A DNA stretch of 64,000 nucleotides from Rhizobium sp. Leaf306 (GTDB taxonomy: Bacteria; Pseudomonadota; Alphaproteobacteria; Rhizobiales; Rhizobiaceae): the NCBI RefSeq assembly GCF_001423425.1, contig NZ_LMNX01000003.1, positions 777,044-841,043 on the forward strand. The letters run 5' to 3'. Under the pieces are notes generated by a model. That model worked only from the letters and a program-made list of their open reading frames with translations. It ran no database searches and was not told the DNA's origin. The stretch's first letter is position 1. Each line of letters opens with the position of its first letter. Positions 25,367 through 34,831 of this stretch are shown here, one piece after another. The position numbers and the translations under genes were made by a program.

Positions 25367-27211
25367 ATGCCCCTGGAACACTGGCTCCGGCCGTTACGGC
25401 CCCTTCTCGTCGCGGCCCCGATCATAGGGCTGACTATTGGATTGATCGCCTGGCACGGCGGATTTCAGGATCTCTATGTCACATCGCTGGCGCTTGCGAC
25501 CGGCCTCGTCATGGTCGCCCTCGTTGCCCAGATCATCGCGCGGATTGGCGCCGGTGAAATCGGTTTGGATGTCATCGCGCTTCTCTCAATGGGCGGAGCC
25601 CTACTTTTCGGCGAATACCTTGCGGCGACGATCGTGGCCTTGATGTATTCCGGCGGTCAATATCTCGAGAATGTCGCCGAGGGCAGAGCCCGACGCGAGA
25701 TGACCGCGCTTCTTTCGCGTGCACCTCATGTGGCAACGAGGCGCCGTGAAAGCCAGATGGAGGAAGTGTCGGTCGATTCCATAGCGGTTGGCGACTGCCT
25801 TGTTGTTCGGCGTGGCGATCTGGTGCCGGTCGACGGAACCGTGAATGACGGCGAGGCTGTTCTTGACGAGTCCGCACTGACAGGCGAACCGCTGCCTGCC
25901 AAGAAACGCCCGGGCGATATCGTCATGAGCGGGGCCGCCAATGTCGGTGACCTCTTTAATATGACCGCCACAAAAGCAGCCTCCGACAGTACCTATGCGG
26001 GCATCTTGAAGCTTGTTGAGGCGGCCCAGCAGAGCAAGGCGCCGATGGCCCGCATGGCAGACCGGTACGCGTTGGTCTTCCTGACCGTCACAATCGCAAT
26101 CGCTTTGCTGGCTTGGTGGATTTCCGGGGATCCCGTCAGGTCCGTCGCTGTCCTCGTGGTCGCAACACCCTGCCCACTCATCCTCGCCGTACCGATTGCT
26201 TGGGCTGCTGGTGTCTCAAGGGCGGCAAGCTCCGGTCTTCTGATCAAGGGGGCAAAAATCCTTGAAGAGCTAAGCATGATCCGGACGCTGGTGCTCGACA
26301 AGACAGGGACGCTGACCGATGGCCGACCGACCCTGCGAGAAATTTCTACATCTTGGCCGGAGGACGAGTTTCTGCGGCTCGTCGCTTCGCTCGATCAAGC
26401 ATCGAGCCACGTGGCAGCCAAGGCGCTGGTTGATGCAGCGCATGCCCGGAACTTGAGCCTTGTTTCGCCGGAACAGGTGAGCGAGGAACCCGGCGAAGGA
26501 ATTGCCGGGACGGTTGGCGACAGAAAGGTTGCCATCGGTGGCATCAACTTCATCGCCTCGGCCTACGGCGTTGAAATCAACGACGCACACACACCAGGAA
26601 CCATCGCCGCAGCGGTCGCGATCGACGGGAAATTTGCCGGCATCTTGTTGTTTTCGGATCAACTCAGGGCGGGAGCTGCTTCGGCGTTGAACGGTTTCAA
26701 GGCAATTGGGGTAACGCGGATCATTCTGGCCACGGGTGACCGCGCGATTGTCGCACGCCAAATCACCGCCGGCCTGCCTTTCGATGAGGTCAGAGCCAAC
26801 CTCTCGCCAGGCCAAAAGATCGACATCGTCAAGGATGAAAAGACACGTGCGCCGGTGATGATGATCGGCGATGGCGTGAATGACGCGCCTGCCCTTGCTG
26901 CAGCGAATATCGGACTTGCCATGGGTGCGCATGGCTCAGCTGCCGCCATCGAGTCGGCCGATGCGGTTCTGTTGGTCGAGAGGCTCGACAGGATTGTGGA
27001 GGGCATCGCGATTGCGCACGCCTGTCGACGGATCGCGCTACAGAGTGTTTTTGCGGGCATCGGTCTATCGGTAGGCGCGATGATCCTCGCCGCAGCGGGG
27101 TATTTGACGCCGGTGCAAGGAGCACTGTTTCAGGAAATCATCGATATCGCCGTCATCCTCAACGCCCTGCGTGCCCTAAGAATCCGACCTTCCGCCTCGC
27201 GTCTGTCATAA
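25367..27211 (+). CDS. P1B-type heavy-metal ATPase with CPL motif, no N-terminal metal domain
   Basis: 614 residues from the ATG at 25367 (GAGG six bases upstream; ATG 25361 is an alternative). Core motifs: SALTGEPLPAKK, DKTGTLTDGRP with the phosphorylated Asp, and MIGDGVNDAPALAAANIG. The transmembrane metal motif reads ATPCPLILAVP, CPL rather than CPC or SPC, and the usual HP pair of the nucleotide domain reads SSHVAA. No CxxC metal-binding domain precedes the first helix. The transported ion is therefore uncertain (manganese, cobalt or zinc more likely than copper, by inference). Related ATPases sit beside Usp genes in low-oxygen regions of rhizobial plasmids. Confidence 0.88.
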   Translation: MPLEHWLRPLRPLLVAAPIIGLTIGLIAWHGGFQDLYVTSLALATGLVMVALVAQIIARIGAGEIGLDVIALLSMGGALLFGEYLAATIVALMYSGGQYLENVAEGRARREMTALLSRAPHVATRRRESQMEEVSVDSIAVGDCLVVRRGDLVPVDGTVNDGEAVLDESALTGEPLPAKKRPGDIVMSGAANVGDLFNMTATKAASDSTYAGILKLVEAAQQSKAPMARMADRYALVFLTVTIAIALLAWWISGDPVRSVAVLVVATPCPLILAVPIAWAAGVSRAASSGLLIKGAKILEELSMIRTLVLDKTGTLTDGRPTLREISTSWPEDEFLRLVASLDQASSHVAAKALVDAAHARNLSLVSPEQVSEEPGEGIAGTVGDRKVAIGGINFIASAYGVEINDAHTPGTIAAAVAIDGKFAGILLFSDQLRAGAASALNGFKAIGVTRIILATGDRAIVARQITAGLPFDEVRANLSPGQKIDIVKDEKTRAPVMMIGDGVNDAPALAAANIGLAMGAHGSAAAIESADAVLLVERLDRIVEGIAIAHACRRIALQSVFAGIGLSVGAMILAAAGYLTPVQGALFQEIIDIAVILNALRALRIRPSASRLS

Positions 27212-27296
27212 CGCGATTGGCGTCGCGCCTGTCTATTCTACCGCCACTGCTTGGTTTGGCTTGGATCGACGACCCGATCTACAGAGGCGGCAGTTC

Positions 27297-28313
27297 TCAG
27301 CTGCTCTCACCTTCAATCAGGTCCATGGGCCATACCAAACGTTTGACGGCATCAGGGTAGTGCAGCTTGTATTCCGGCATGACAGATAACAGACCCTCGG
27401 CAAGGCTTATGCCGAGATCGCGAAGAGAAAGACTAAAGCAGGTCAGGCTTGGTTTGAGAAACTGGGCCTGCGGGCTCTGCCGCCCGATGATGGCGATGTC
27501 CTTGCCGGGCATCAGCCCGACCTCTTCCAGCCCACGGTAGAGCCCGGTCACCAACGTCTCGTTGACAAGGACAACAGCCGTCGGACGGGTTTCGCAGTCC
27601 ATGATCTGACGAGCCACGCCATAGCCACCCGTTTCGCTCGGCGTGGCACGAAAAATGTGCTCCGGCGAAAGCGACAGATTGTGCCGGGCAAGAACCTCCT
27701 GGGATCGGTGAACGAACAGATGGCCGAGGTTCAGATCACCATTCGGCCAGATCAGGCCGATGTGTTGGTGACCGCTTTTCACAAGCCGCTCGATGGCGAC
27801 CTCCGCCATGCCCTCGAAATCCAGATCGATCCAAGGCTGGCCGACATCGGTCTGGCTTCGCCCCAAGGTGATGAAGGGAATATTGTGGCGAGCGAGCAGT
27901 TCAAAACGCGCATCGTGGAGACGGGTGGCAGAGAGAATGACAGCATCCGCGAAGCCACGCGCGACGACGCGCTGAAGATAGGCGTCCGGGTCTTGGTCGG
28001 ATGAACACAGCAGCGCGACGAGATCGAGCTTGTGACGGGCAAGGACGGTTTGCACGCCGTCGAAGACACTCATAAAGAACGTGTCGCCCTGGCCGGTAAT
28101 TTCGGGTCCCGTCTGCATCATGAAGCCGATGACGCCTGTCGACCCCTTGCGCAGAGAACGCCCCGACTGGTTGGCGACATAGCCCAGTCTAGTGGCCGCT
28201 TCGAGAACCCGGCGCCGCGTCTCTTCATTCACGTCCGCCTTTCCGTTCAAGGCGCGGGACACAGTTCCTATTGATATATCTAGATAATTTGCCAGCTGGC
28301 GAATGCCCTTCAT
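27297..28313 (-). CDS. LacI-family transcriptional repressor
   Basis: 338 residues from the ATG at 28313 (MKGIRQLANYLDISIGTVSRALN). The frame is open to 28349, but the extra residues precede the standard HTH start. The hinge helix and sugar-binding core follow (VGYVANQSGRSLRKGSTGVIGF onward in two lobes). It is divergent from the Gfo/Idh gene and the sugar ABC operon, with a perfect 16-bp palindrome between them. It most likely represses that operon until its sugar ligand binds. Confidence 0.93.
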   Translation of the reverse strand: MKGIRQLANYLDISIGTVSRALNGKADVNEETRRRVLEAATRLGYVANQSGRSLRKGSTGVIGFMMQTGPEITGQGDTFFMSVFDGVQTVLARHKLDLVALLCSSDQDPDAYLQRVVARGFADAVILSATRLHDARFELLARHNIPFITLGRSQTDVGQPWIDLDFEGMAEVAIERLVKSGHQHIGLIWPNGDLNLGHLFVHRSQEVLARHNLSLSPEHIFRATPSETGGYGVARQIMDCETRPTAVVLVNETLVTGLYRGLEEVGLMPGKDIAIIGRQSPQAQFLKPSLTCFSLSLRDLGISLAEGLLSVMPEYKLHYPDAVKRLVWPMDLIEGESS

Positions 28314-28385
28314 GAACTGCCTTTCCGCGGACCCGAATGCGTCGCCCAAAACAATATTGACAAATTCTGGCTCCTGTCCATACTA

Positions 28386-28401
28386 CCGTAAACGTTTACG
28401 G
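28386..28401. promoter_or_regulatory. LacI-type operator, perfect 16-bp palindrome
   Basis: CCGTAAACGTTTACGG is a perfect palindrome with the central CG typical of LacI-family sites. It lies 73 nt upstream of the LacI start and 45 nt upstream of the oxidoreductase start, in the shared divergent promoter. Confidence 0.85.
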
Positions 28402-28446
28402 AAAATCGGAAGAGGAGTTTCGATTTCCGTAAGGAGGAGGATACCA

Positions 28447-29481
28447 GTGACATACAATGCTGTTTTGTGTGGATGCGGAGCTATGGCCAAAGGCTGGCTC
28501 CGGGCGGTGCGGGACACGCCCCACATCAAAGATGCCATAGAAATCGTTGGCCTCGTTGATCTCGACCGAGCGACAGCTGAGGCGCTTGCAACCGAATTCA
28601 ATCTTCAACAAGCGGTTATCGGGACGGATCTGGAAGTTGTTCTCGCGGAGACCAGGCCAGATATCCTGTTGGATGTCGTCATCCCCAACGCTCGCCATTC
28701 GGTGGTCAGCGCCGGCCTCGCCCACGGCTGCCACGTCTTAAGCGAAAAGCCGATGGCAACCTCCATGGAGGAAGCGCAGGATCTGCGCCGTGCCGCCAGC
28801 GCAGCGGGTCGTATTCATGCCGTCGTTCAGAACCGACGTTTCATTGCAGGCGTCCGCCGCATGCGTCGTCTGGTCGAAAGCGGCGCGATCGGTGAGGTCA
28901 CGGGCATTCATTCCGATTTCTTCCTCGGCCCACATTTCGGTGGCTTTCGAGAAGAGATGGAGAATGTCCTGCTCCTCGACATGGCGATCCATACGTTTGA
29001 TGCAGCGCGTTTCGTGTCCGGCAAGGCGCCACTCTCGGTCTATTGCGTTGAAACCAATCCGGCCGGCTCATGGTACGCCCATGGCGCTGCGGCCAATGCG
29101 ATTTTCCGCTTCTCGGACGATGTGGTCTTTACCTATCGAGGTTCCTGGTGTGCCGAAGGCGAGCGCACCAGCTGGGAAAGCGCGTGGCGCATTGTCGGCT
29201 CGAAAGGCATGCTGACCTGGGATGGCGAAGACACGTTTAGGGCTGCAGTTGCCGGGAACGATCCCGGCCTCCTCCCGGGCTTTACGTCAATTGACGTGCC
29301 TGCCCCTGCCAGAGACGAGGAAACCCACGGCCACGCCAGCGTGATCGCCGATTTCCTCGATGCCATCAGCACCGGGCGCGAACCCGAAACAGTCAACCAC
29401 GACAATATCAAAAGCCTGGCCATGGTGCTTGGCGCCATCGAAAGCGCCAAGTCGGGCCAATCCGTCGACATTTCAGCATAG
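28447..29481 (+). CDS. Gfo/Idh/MocA family NAD(P)-dependent oxidoreductase
   Basis: 344 residues from the GTG at 28447 (VTYNAVLCGCGAMAKGWLRA), which follows a very strong AAGGAGGAGG; earlier in-frame starts from 28303 run through the operator region. The N-terminal Rossmann fold (GCGAMAKGW, then GLVDLDRATAEALA) is followed by the EKPMATSMEEA motif, whose Lys is catalytic in the family, and the C-terminal substrate domain with LLDMAIHTFDAARF. It would oxidise or epimerise a sugar or inositol. It is the first gene of the LacI-controlled operon and precedes an isomerase-like gene. Confidence 0.92.
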   Translation: MTYNAVLCGCGAMAKGWLRAVRDTPHIKDAIEIVGLVDLDRATAEALATEFNLQQAVIGTDLEVVLAETRPDILLDVVIPNARHSVVSAGLAHGCHVLSEKPMATSMEEAQDLRRAASAAGRIHAVVQNRRFIAGVRRMRRLVESGAIGEVTGIHSDFFLGPHFGGFREEMENVLLLDMAIHTFDAARFVSGKAPLSVYCVETNPAGSWYAHGAAANAIFRFSDDVVFTYRGSWCAEGERTSWESAWRIVGSKGMLTWDGEDTFRAAVAGNDPGLLPGFTSIDVPAPARDEETHGHASVIADFLDAISTGREPETVNHDNIKSLAMVLGAIESAKSGQSVDISA

Positions 29482-29486
29482 GGACC

Positions 29487-30398
29487 GTGACATTGATCAA
29501 CCAGCAGGAAAAATCCATTCGCATCGGCACCATGGTCAGCGCCTCGAAGGGGCAGGCTGCAGGACGCATTTCGCAGATCGCCGACATGGGGTTTGAAAGT
29601 TTCGAGCCCTTTTTCTGGCAGACGACCAATGGTCAGGACATTGCCGAGCTCGGCAAGCGCTGCCGCGAGGCGATTGGAGATCGCGACATTACGATGTCGA
29701 CACTTGGCATGTTCGGTAACCCGCTCGAAGAGACCGACATGGACCTTCAGACGTTGCAGGGTTGGAAGGATTGCATCGACAACGCCCACCATTTTGGAGC
29801 GACGTGCGTTGCCGGCTTTACTGGCCGCATCCGCAACAAGCCCCTGCCCGACAGCCTTCCACGTTACAAGCAGATTTGGAGTGAGCTGGCCAAGCGGGCG
29901 GCGGACAAGGGTGTGAAAATCGCTTTTGAGAACTGCGCCATGGACGGCAACTGGGCGACGGGCGACTGGAATATCGCTCACAATCCGGATGCCTGGGAGC
30001 TGATGTTCAACGAGACCCCCGATGACAATATCGGGCTTGAGTGGGAACCCTGCCATCAGATGGTCTATCTCATCGACCCACTGCCGCAGATCCGCAAATG
30101 GGCTTCGAAGATCTTTCACGTCCACGGCAAGGATGCGACCATTCGGTGGGACGTCATTCGCGAACATGGCATTTTCGGCAAACATCCGTTCGTTTTGATG
30201 CGCACACCCGGTTTCGGCGACAGCAACTGGACGGACATCATCTCCGAGCTGCGACTGGCGGGCTGGTCCGGCTCCATCGACATCGAAGGCTGGCACGACC
30301 CGGTCTATCGGGATGGGCTGGAGATGACCGGACAGGTTCACGGTCTCAATCACCTGAAACAGGCGCGCGGCGGCGATTTCGTCGTCGACCCGGTTTAG
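29487..30398 (+). CDS. sugar phosphate isomerase/epimerase-type TIM barrel protein
   Basis: 303 residues from the GTG at 29487; TTG at 29493 has better spacing from GGGA and is possible. It is an AP-endonuclease-2/xylose-isomerase-like barrel with likely metal ligands in KIAFENCAMDG, GLEWEPCHQM, FHVHGKDA and SIDIEGWHDP. Relatives include IolE, IolI and ketose 3-epimerases. It lies five bases after the oxidoreductase stop, so the pair probably converts the imported sugar in two steps (oxidation and isomerisation or dehydration). The exact sugar is unknown. Confidence 0.88.
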   Translation: MTLINQQEKSIRIGTMVSASKGQAAGRISQIADMGFESFEPFFWQTTNGQDIAELGKRCREAIGDRDITMSTLGMFGNPLEETDMDLQTLQGWKDCIDNAHHFGATCVAGFTGRIRNKPLPDSLPRYKQIWSELAKRAADKGVKIAFENCAMDGNWATGDWNIAHNPDAWELMFNETPDDNIGLEWEPCHQMVYLIDPLPQIRKWASKIFHVHGKDATIRWDVIREHGIFGKHPFVLMRTPGFGDSNWTDIISELRLAGWSGSIDIEGWHDPVYRDGLEMTGQVHGLNHLKQARGGDFVVDPV

Positions 30399-30412
30399 AT
30401 CGTTCAATGTTG

Positions 30413-30437
30413 GCGCGGCAAGGAGGAGGCCGCGCCG
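30413..30437 (+). promoter_or_regulatory. hairpin with purine-rich loop upstream of the binding-protein gene
   Basis: GGCGCGGC pairs with GCCGCGCC (8 bp) around the loop AAGGAGGAG. The loop looks like a Shine-Dalgarno sequence, but the real one (AAAGGAGG) lies further on, just before the ATG at 30477. It could stabilise the mRNA of the binding protein or bind ribosomes without starting translation. Confidence 0.4.
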
Positions 30438-30476
30438 CGCGAAAGTGCATTCCGGAGAACCACAAAGGAGGACAAA

Positions 30477-31712
30477 ATGGGTATCCGAACATATACGATC
30501 GCCATCGCTACGGCGTTTGCAGCAACTGCATCGCTTTTTGCGCTCAGCGCTCAAGCAGAAGACGTCAAGCTGACGCTATGGTCGCTCGACCGCGACATTC
30601 AGCCCGCCCCCAATCTCATCAAGGAATTCAACGCCCAGAAGAACGGCATCCAGATCGAATATCGCCAGATTCAGTTCGACGATGTGGTCAGCGAGGCGAT
30701 GCGAGCCTATTCGACCGGTAAAGCACCTGACATTATCGCAATCGACAACCCAAATCATGCCATGTTTGCGTCCCGCAAGGCATTTCTGGACCTTACCGAC
30801 ATGATTGCCGGTTCAAGCACGATCAAGCCGGAAAACTACTTCCCCGGCCCGCTCGCCTCCGCCACCTGGGACGGAAAATATTACGGCGTGCCGAAAGCGA
30901 CGAATACGATCGCGCTCTACTACAACAAGGATCTGTTCAAGGCCGCGGGCCTCGATCCGGAAAAGCCGCCGCAGACTTGGGATGAGTTGCTTCAGACCGC
31001 CAAGAAGCTGACCGACCCATCCAAGAATGTTTACGGCATCACCTTCTCGGCCAAAGCCAATGAGGAAGGCACGTTCCAGTTCCTGCCCTGGGCACAGATG
31101 GGCGGCGCCACCTACAAGTCCATCAACAGTGATGGGGCTGTCCGGGCGCTGACGATCTGGAAGCAATTGCTCGACGGCAAAATGACATCTCCCGACACAT
31201 TGACGCGCAGCCAGTGGGATTCCACGGCAACCTTCAATGCGGGCAATGCGGCGATGGCGATATCCGGACCTTGGGAAATCGACCGCATGGTGACCGATGC
31301 CAAGTTTGACTGGGGAACCGCGCTCTTGCCGGTGCCGCAGGAAGGTGCCGAGCGCTCTTCCGCTATGGGCGACTACAACTGGGCAATTTTCTCCAACACC
31401 AAACATCCGGAAGAGGCGTTCAAGGCGCTTGAGTTCTTCGCCTCCAAAGACGTCACCATGTACAAGGATTTCGGCCAGATCCCTGCCCGTTCCGACCTGC
31501 CGATCCCGCCGACCGGAAATGCGCTTAAGGATGCGGCCCTCAAGACCTTCGTGGAACAGCTGAAATATGCCAAGCCACGCGGCCCTTCGCCAGAATGGCC
31601 GAAGATTTCCAAGGCAATTCAAGATGCCGTCCAGGCGGCGCTGACCGGACAGATGGAGCCTAAGGCCGCGCTCGATCAGGCTGCAGAGAAGATCAAGCTA
31701 ATCGAAGGCTGA
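30477..31712 (+). CDS. sugar ABC importer substrate-binding protein, family 1
   Basis: 411 residues with a clear Sec signal peptide (hydrophobic core residues 8-22, cleavage after ALSAQA). The mature part starts [20 protein letters not shown] and has the family-1 pattern of maltose-type binders ([48 protein letters not shown]). It delivers a sugar or sugar derivative to the two permeases downstream. The start has the strong site AAAGGAGG. It is followed by two hairpins that may give it a higher mRNA level than the permeases. Confidence 0.93.
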   Translation: MGIRTYTIAIATAFAATASLFALSAQAEDVKLTLWSLDRDIQPAPNLIKEFNAQKNGIQIEYRQIQFDDVVSEAMRAYSTGKAPDIIAIDNPNHAMFASRKAFLDLTDMIAGSSTIKPENYFPGPLASATWDGKYYGVPKATNTIALYYNKDLFKAAGLDPEKPPQTWDELLQTAKKLTDPSKNVYGITFSAKANEEGTFQFLPWAQMGGATYKSINSDGAVRALTIWKQLLDGKMTSPDTLTRSQWDSTATFNAGNAAMAISGPWEIDRMVTDAKFDWGTALLPVPQEGAERSSAMGDYNWAIFSNTKHPEEAFKALEFFASKDVTMYKDFGQIPARSDLPIPPTGNALKDAALKTFVEQLKYAKPRGPSPEWPKISKAIQDAVQAALTGQMEPKAALDQAAEKIKLIEG

Positions 31713-31737
31713 GGCAGGACTGCCTTTCTCAGGAGCC

Positions 31738-31807
31738 GATGGCACTCGTGCCATCCACCTTTTCCTCCCGGAAGGAGCTGTCTCGTTCGTCAAGAGCGGA
31801 CAGCTCC
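31738..31807 (+). terminator. two hairpins between binding-protein and permease genes
   Basis: First, GATGGCA-CTCG-TGCCATC at 31738-31755, followed by a short T run (CCTTTTCC). Second, GGAGCTGTC (31774-31782) pairs with GACAGCTCC (31799-31807). Such structures after binding-protein genes usually act as partial terminators or 3' protectors that raise binding-protein expression over permease expression. Confidence 0.55.
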
Positions 31808-31830
31808 ACACCGGATCTTATGGGGTTTCC

Positions 31831-32733
31831 ATGAAAAGGATACTTTCCAGCATCACGGACGGCCGCGGCTTCGACATTGGCCTGGTCGGAGTTCCCTTTG
31901 CCTTCCTGTTCATTCTTGCGGGCTTGCCCTTGCTCTACAATATCCTGATGAGCTTTCAGGAAGTGGACATGTTCAGTCTGGGAAGCATCATCAGGCCATT
32001 CGTCGGCTTCAAGAATTACATCGATCTGTTCAAGCAGCCCGAAACCCTGCCCATTCTCTTCAACACCGTCATTTTCGTGGTCGGCTCGATCGCTGGCCAG
32101 TTTCTCATCGGGTTTGGCCTTGCGCTGTTTTTCTGGGTCAACTTTCCGGGATCATCGTGGCTTCGTGGATTGTTTCTGGTCTCTTGGGTCATGCCGGGTC
32201 TGGTCGTCGGTGCGATCTGGAACTGGATACTCTCGGGGGACTTTGGCGTCCTGAACTTCTTTCTGCGTGAAAGCGGCCTGATCGACAGCAATATCTTCTG
32301 GCGCTCAGACCCCAATTTCTCGCTCTGGGCGGTCGTGCTCGCCAATATCTGGCTTGGCACATCGTTCAATATGATCCTTCTGTCCGTCGGTCTTTCCGCC
32401 ATACCCGGCGATCTCTATGAAGCAGCCGAGCTGGACGGTGCAAACGCCTGGCAGCGCTTCTGGACCATCACACTGCCCATGATGCGCTCCACCATCGGCG
32501 CGATCATTTCGCTCGGGCTTATCTTCACACTGCAACAGTTCGATCTGTTCGCGGCAATCACGGATGGCGGGCCGAACAACTCATCCAATGTCGCCCAATA
32601 CTGGGCCTGGGACCTCTCCTTCCGGCAATACGACTTTGGCAAAGGTGCCACGATCTCGGTCATCATGACCGTGTTCGTGATGTTTGCGGCTATCGTCTAT
32701 GTGCGCTCGACCCGTCATGAGGTGCGCGGATGA
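31831..32733 (+). CDS. sugar ABC importer permease, MalF type
   Basis: 300 residues with about six membrane helices after a 20-residue cytoplasmic start. The ATPase contact loop is EAAELDGANAWQRFWTITLP, the canonical EAA motif. It overlaps the next permease gene by 4 nt (ATGA). Together with 32730-33557 it forms the channel of the sugar importer. No strong ribosome site precedes the ATG, which fits lower expression than the binding protein. Confidence 0.94.
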   Translation: MKRILSSITDGRGFDIGLVGVPFAFLFILAGLPLLYNILMSFQEVDMFSLGSIIRPFVGFKNYIDLFKQPETLPILFNTVIFVVGSIAGQFLIGFGLALFFWVNFPGSSWLRGLFLVSWVMPGLVVGAIWNWILSGDFGVLNFFLRESGLIDSNIFWRSDPNFSLWAVVLANIWLGTSFNMILLSVGLSAIPGDLYEAAELDGANAWQRFWTITLPMMRSTIGAIISLGLIFTLQQFDLFAAITDGGPNNSSNVAQYWAWDLSFRQYDFGKGATISVIMTVFVMFAAIVYVRSTRHEVRG

Positions 32734-33557
32734 CTGAAACCAACCGAAACCGCCTGATGCTCGCCATCGCCATCATCATGGCGGCGATCTACCTCTTTCC
32801 GCTTTACTGGATGTACGTCACGGCGCTCAAAACGGGTTCGGAAATGTTCGCGACGCCGCCGAGCTTCTGGCCATCGACAGCGCAGTGGAACACCTTCGCC
32901 TATGTCTGGGAAAGCCGGAACATGGGACGTTATCTGTGGAACTCGACCTTCATCGCCTTCGGCTCGGTAGCGCTGATCGCGGTTCTCGGTACGGGCTGCG
33001 CCTATGTCCTGGCGCGTTACCGTAACCGCTGGGTGGATGTGGGCCTTTTCCTCATTCTGATGCTGCAGGTTCTGCCCGCATCGCTGATGATCACGCCGAT
33101 CTTCGTCGGGTTCTCTCAAGTCGGTTTGCTGGACTACCCGCGCTTTGCCGTCATCCTGGCGATAGCGGCAAAGAGCATGCCGTTCTTCGTGGTTCTCGTG
33201 CGGGCAACATTCATGGCTGTGCCGATGGAGCTTGAGGAGGCCGCTTTGGTCGATGGCAATTCGCGCATCGGTGCCTTCTTCAACATCGTGCTCCCGCTTG
33301 CCCGCAACGGTATTCTTGTCAGCGCCATCCTCATCTTCATGCAGGCATTCGGCGAGTTCGTCTATTCGAAGTCGATGATCCAGAACATCGAATTGCAGCC
33401 CGCAAGTGTCGGTCTCAACTCGTTCATGGGTCCAAACACCAGCGAATGGAACAACATCATGGCGTACGCAACGATGTACGTAACCCCGATCCTTGCCATC
33501 TTCGTCCTTCTGCAGCGCCGCATCGTTTCCGGCCTCACATCGGGAGCTCTCAAATGA
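32730..33557 (+). CDS. sugar ABC importer permease, MalG type
   Basis: 275 residues, six membrane helices, EAA loop EEAALVDGNSRIGAFFNIVL. The start overlaps the end of the first permease, and its own stop overlaps the ATPase start (ATGA), so the three are translationally coupled. It is the second half of the importer channel. Confidence 0.94.
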   Translation: MTETNRNRLMLAIAIIMAAIYLFPLYWMYVTALKTGSEMFATPPSFWPSTAQWNTFAYVWESRNMGRYLWNSTFIAFGSVALIAVLGTGCAYVLARYRNRWVDVGLFLILMLQVLPASLMITPIFVGFSQVGLLDYPRFAVILAIAAKSMPFFVVLVRATFMAVPMELEEAALVDGNSRIGAFFNIVLPLARNGILVSAILIFMQAFGEFVYSKSMIQNIELQPASVGLNSFMGPNTSEWNNIMAYATMYVTPILAIFVLLQRRIVSGLTSGALK

Positions 33558-34624
33558 CCAATCAAATTGAATTGTCGGGCGTCAACAAATATTACGGTGC
33601 CTATCACGCGCTGAAGAACATCGACCTCACCATTCGCAAAGGCGCTTTCGTCGCCCTGGTGGGACCGTCCGGATGTGGCAAATCAACGCTTCTGCGCGCC
33701 CTCGCAGGGCTTGAATCGATCTCCGAAGGTAACCTTGTTATTGCCGGCGACCGCATGAACAATGTACCTCCCCGCAAGCGGGATCTCGCCATGGTGTTCC
33801 AGTCCTATGCGCTCTACCCGCATATGACGGTTGAGGAAAACCTCACCTATAGCCTGCGCATTCGCGGCACCAAGAAGGCGGAGGCGAAGAAGGCGGCAGA
33901 GGACGTGGCCGCCATTACCGGCCTGTCGGACCTGCTGCATCGCTATCCCCGCGAACTCTCCGGCGGACAGCGACAGCGTGTCGCGATGAGCCGGGCCATT
34001 ATCCGCAATCCCAAAGCCTTTCTGTTCGATGAGCCACTGTCCAACCTCGACGCCGCCCTGCGTGTCCATATGCGCAAGGAAATCAGGGCACTGCATGACC
34101 GGCTTGGCGCGACCTCGGTCTATGTCACGCACGACCAGATCGAAGCGATGACAATGGCTGATCACGTCGTGGTCATGCGCCAGGGCGTGATCGAGCAACA
34201 GGGCCGGCCGCTTGAACTCTATGACCGACCGGTCAACCGTTTCGTTGCCGGATTTATAGGATCGCCGGCCATGAATTTCATTCCGGCAACGACAGGACTG
34301 GATGGAAAAAGCCTCATCCTGGATCTTGGCCGGCCACAGACGATCGGTCTCGACAGAACCATTCCGGCCAATCGAAATCTTGTCGTCGGTCTGCGGCCCG
34401 AACATCTAACCATCGCCGAAGACGGCAAGGGTTTGTTGGAAGCACCAGTGGCCTTGGTCGAGTCGACAGGGTCAACGACCTTCGTCACAACGGCAACGAC
34501 GCCCGAATGTGTCGTCGTCGTGAACGGACGAGTTCCAATAACCGGCGGTCAAACCGTCGGATTGAATTTCCTGCAGGAACACATTCATCTGTTCGATGCG
34601 GAAACGGACAGTCGGATTGAATGA
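33554..34624 (+). CDS. sugar ABC importer ATP-binding protein, UgpC/MsmK type
   Basis: 356 residues from the ATG at 33554 ([15 protein letters not shown]); the frame is open from 33446 within the permease gene, without homology. It has Walker [10 protein letters not shown], signature [14 protein letters not shown], Walker [13 protein letters not shown], the switch His in [10 protein letters not shown], and a C-terminal TOBE-type regulatory region (residues 240-356, with VGLRPEHL). It powers the MalF/MalG-type permeases. It is the last gene of the LacI-controlled operon. Confidence 0.94.
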   Translation: MTNQIELSGVNKYYGAYHALKNIDLTIRKGAFVALVGPSGCGKSTLLRALAGLESISEGNLVIAGDRMNNVPPRKRDLAMVFQSYALYPHMTVEENLTYSLRIRGTKKAEAKKAAEDVAAITGLSDLLHRYPRELSGGQRQRVAMSRAIIRNPKAFLFDEPLSNLDAALRVHMRKEIRALHDRLGATSVYVTHDQIEAMTMADHVVVMRQGVIEQQGRPLELYDRPVNRFVAGFIGSPAMNFIPATTGLDGKSLILDLGRPQTIGLDRTIPANRNLVVGLRPEHLTIAEDGKGLLEAPVALVESTGSTTFVTTATTPECVVVVNGRVPITGGQTVGLNFLQEHIHLFDAETDSRIE

Positions 34625-34831
34625 TTGATGCCTGTGGCGACAAGCGTAACCACGCGCTTGAGCCGGGTGGCTGCGTCCGACGGCTTTCAGAAATCGTTCT
34701 GGCCGGTTTTGCTGAGCGCAGCTGGCACCGTTGTTTTTCCGCTGCGGCTTTCTTCTCCGCATTTTCCCCTTGCGGTCCGCCAATTCTGACCCGCCACACC
34801 CCCATGTTCATGGCTGGCGCGGTTTGGGAAT

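Noticed and set aside
28384..28401. The CGTAAACGTTTACG palindrome as an FNR or Fur-type site
   Set aside because: The central CG and position between a LacI gene and its operon fit a LacI operator; there is no TTGAT-N4-ATCAA pattern.
29493..29500. TTGATCAA at the start of the isomerase-like gene as an FNR box
   Set aside because: The half-sites are fused with no four-base spacer, and it lies at the start codon inside an operon.
29133..30554. 473-codon open frame on the minus strand
   Set aside because: Antisense to the oxidoreductase, isomerase-like and binding-protein genes, all of which are convincing.
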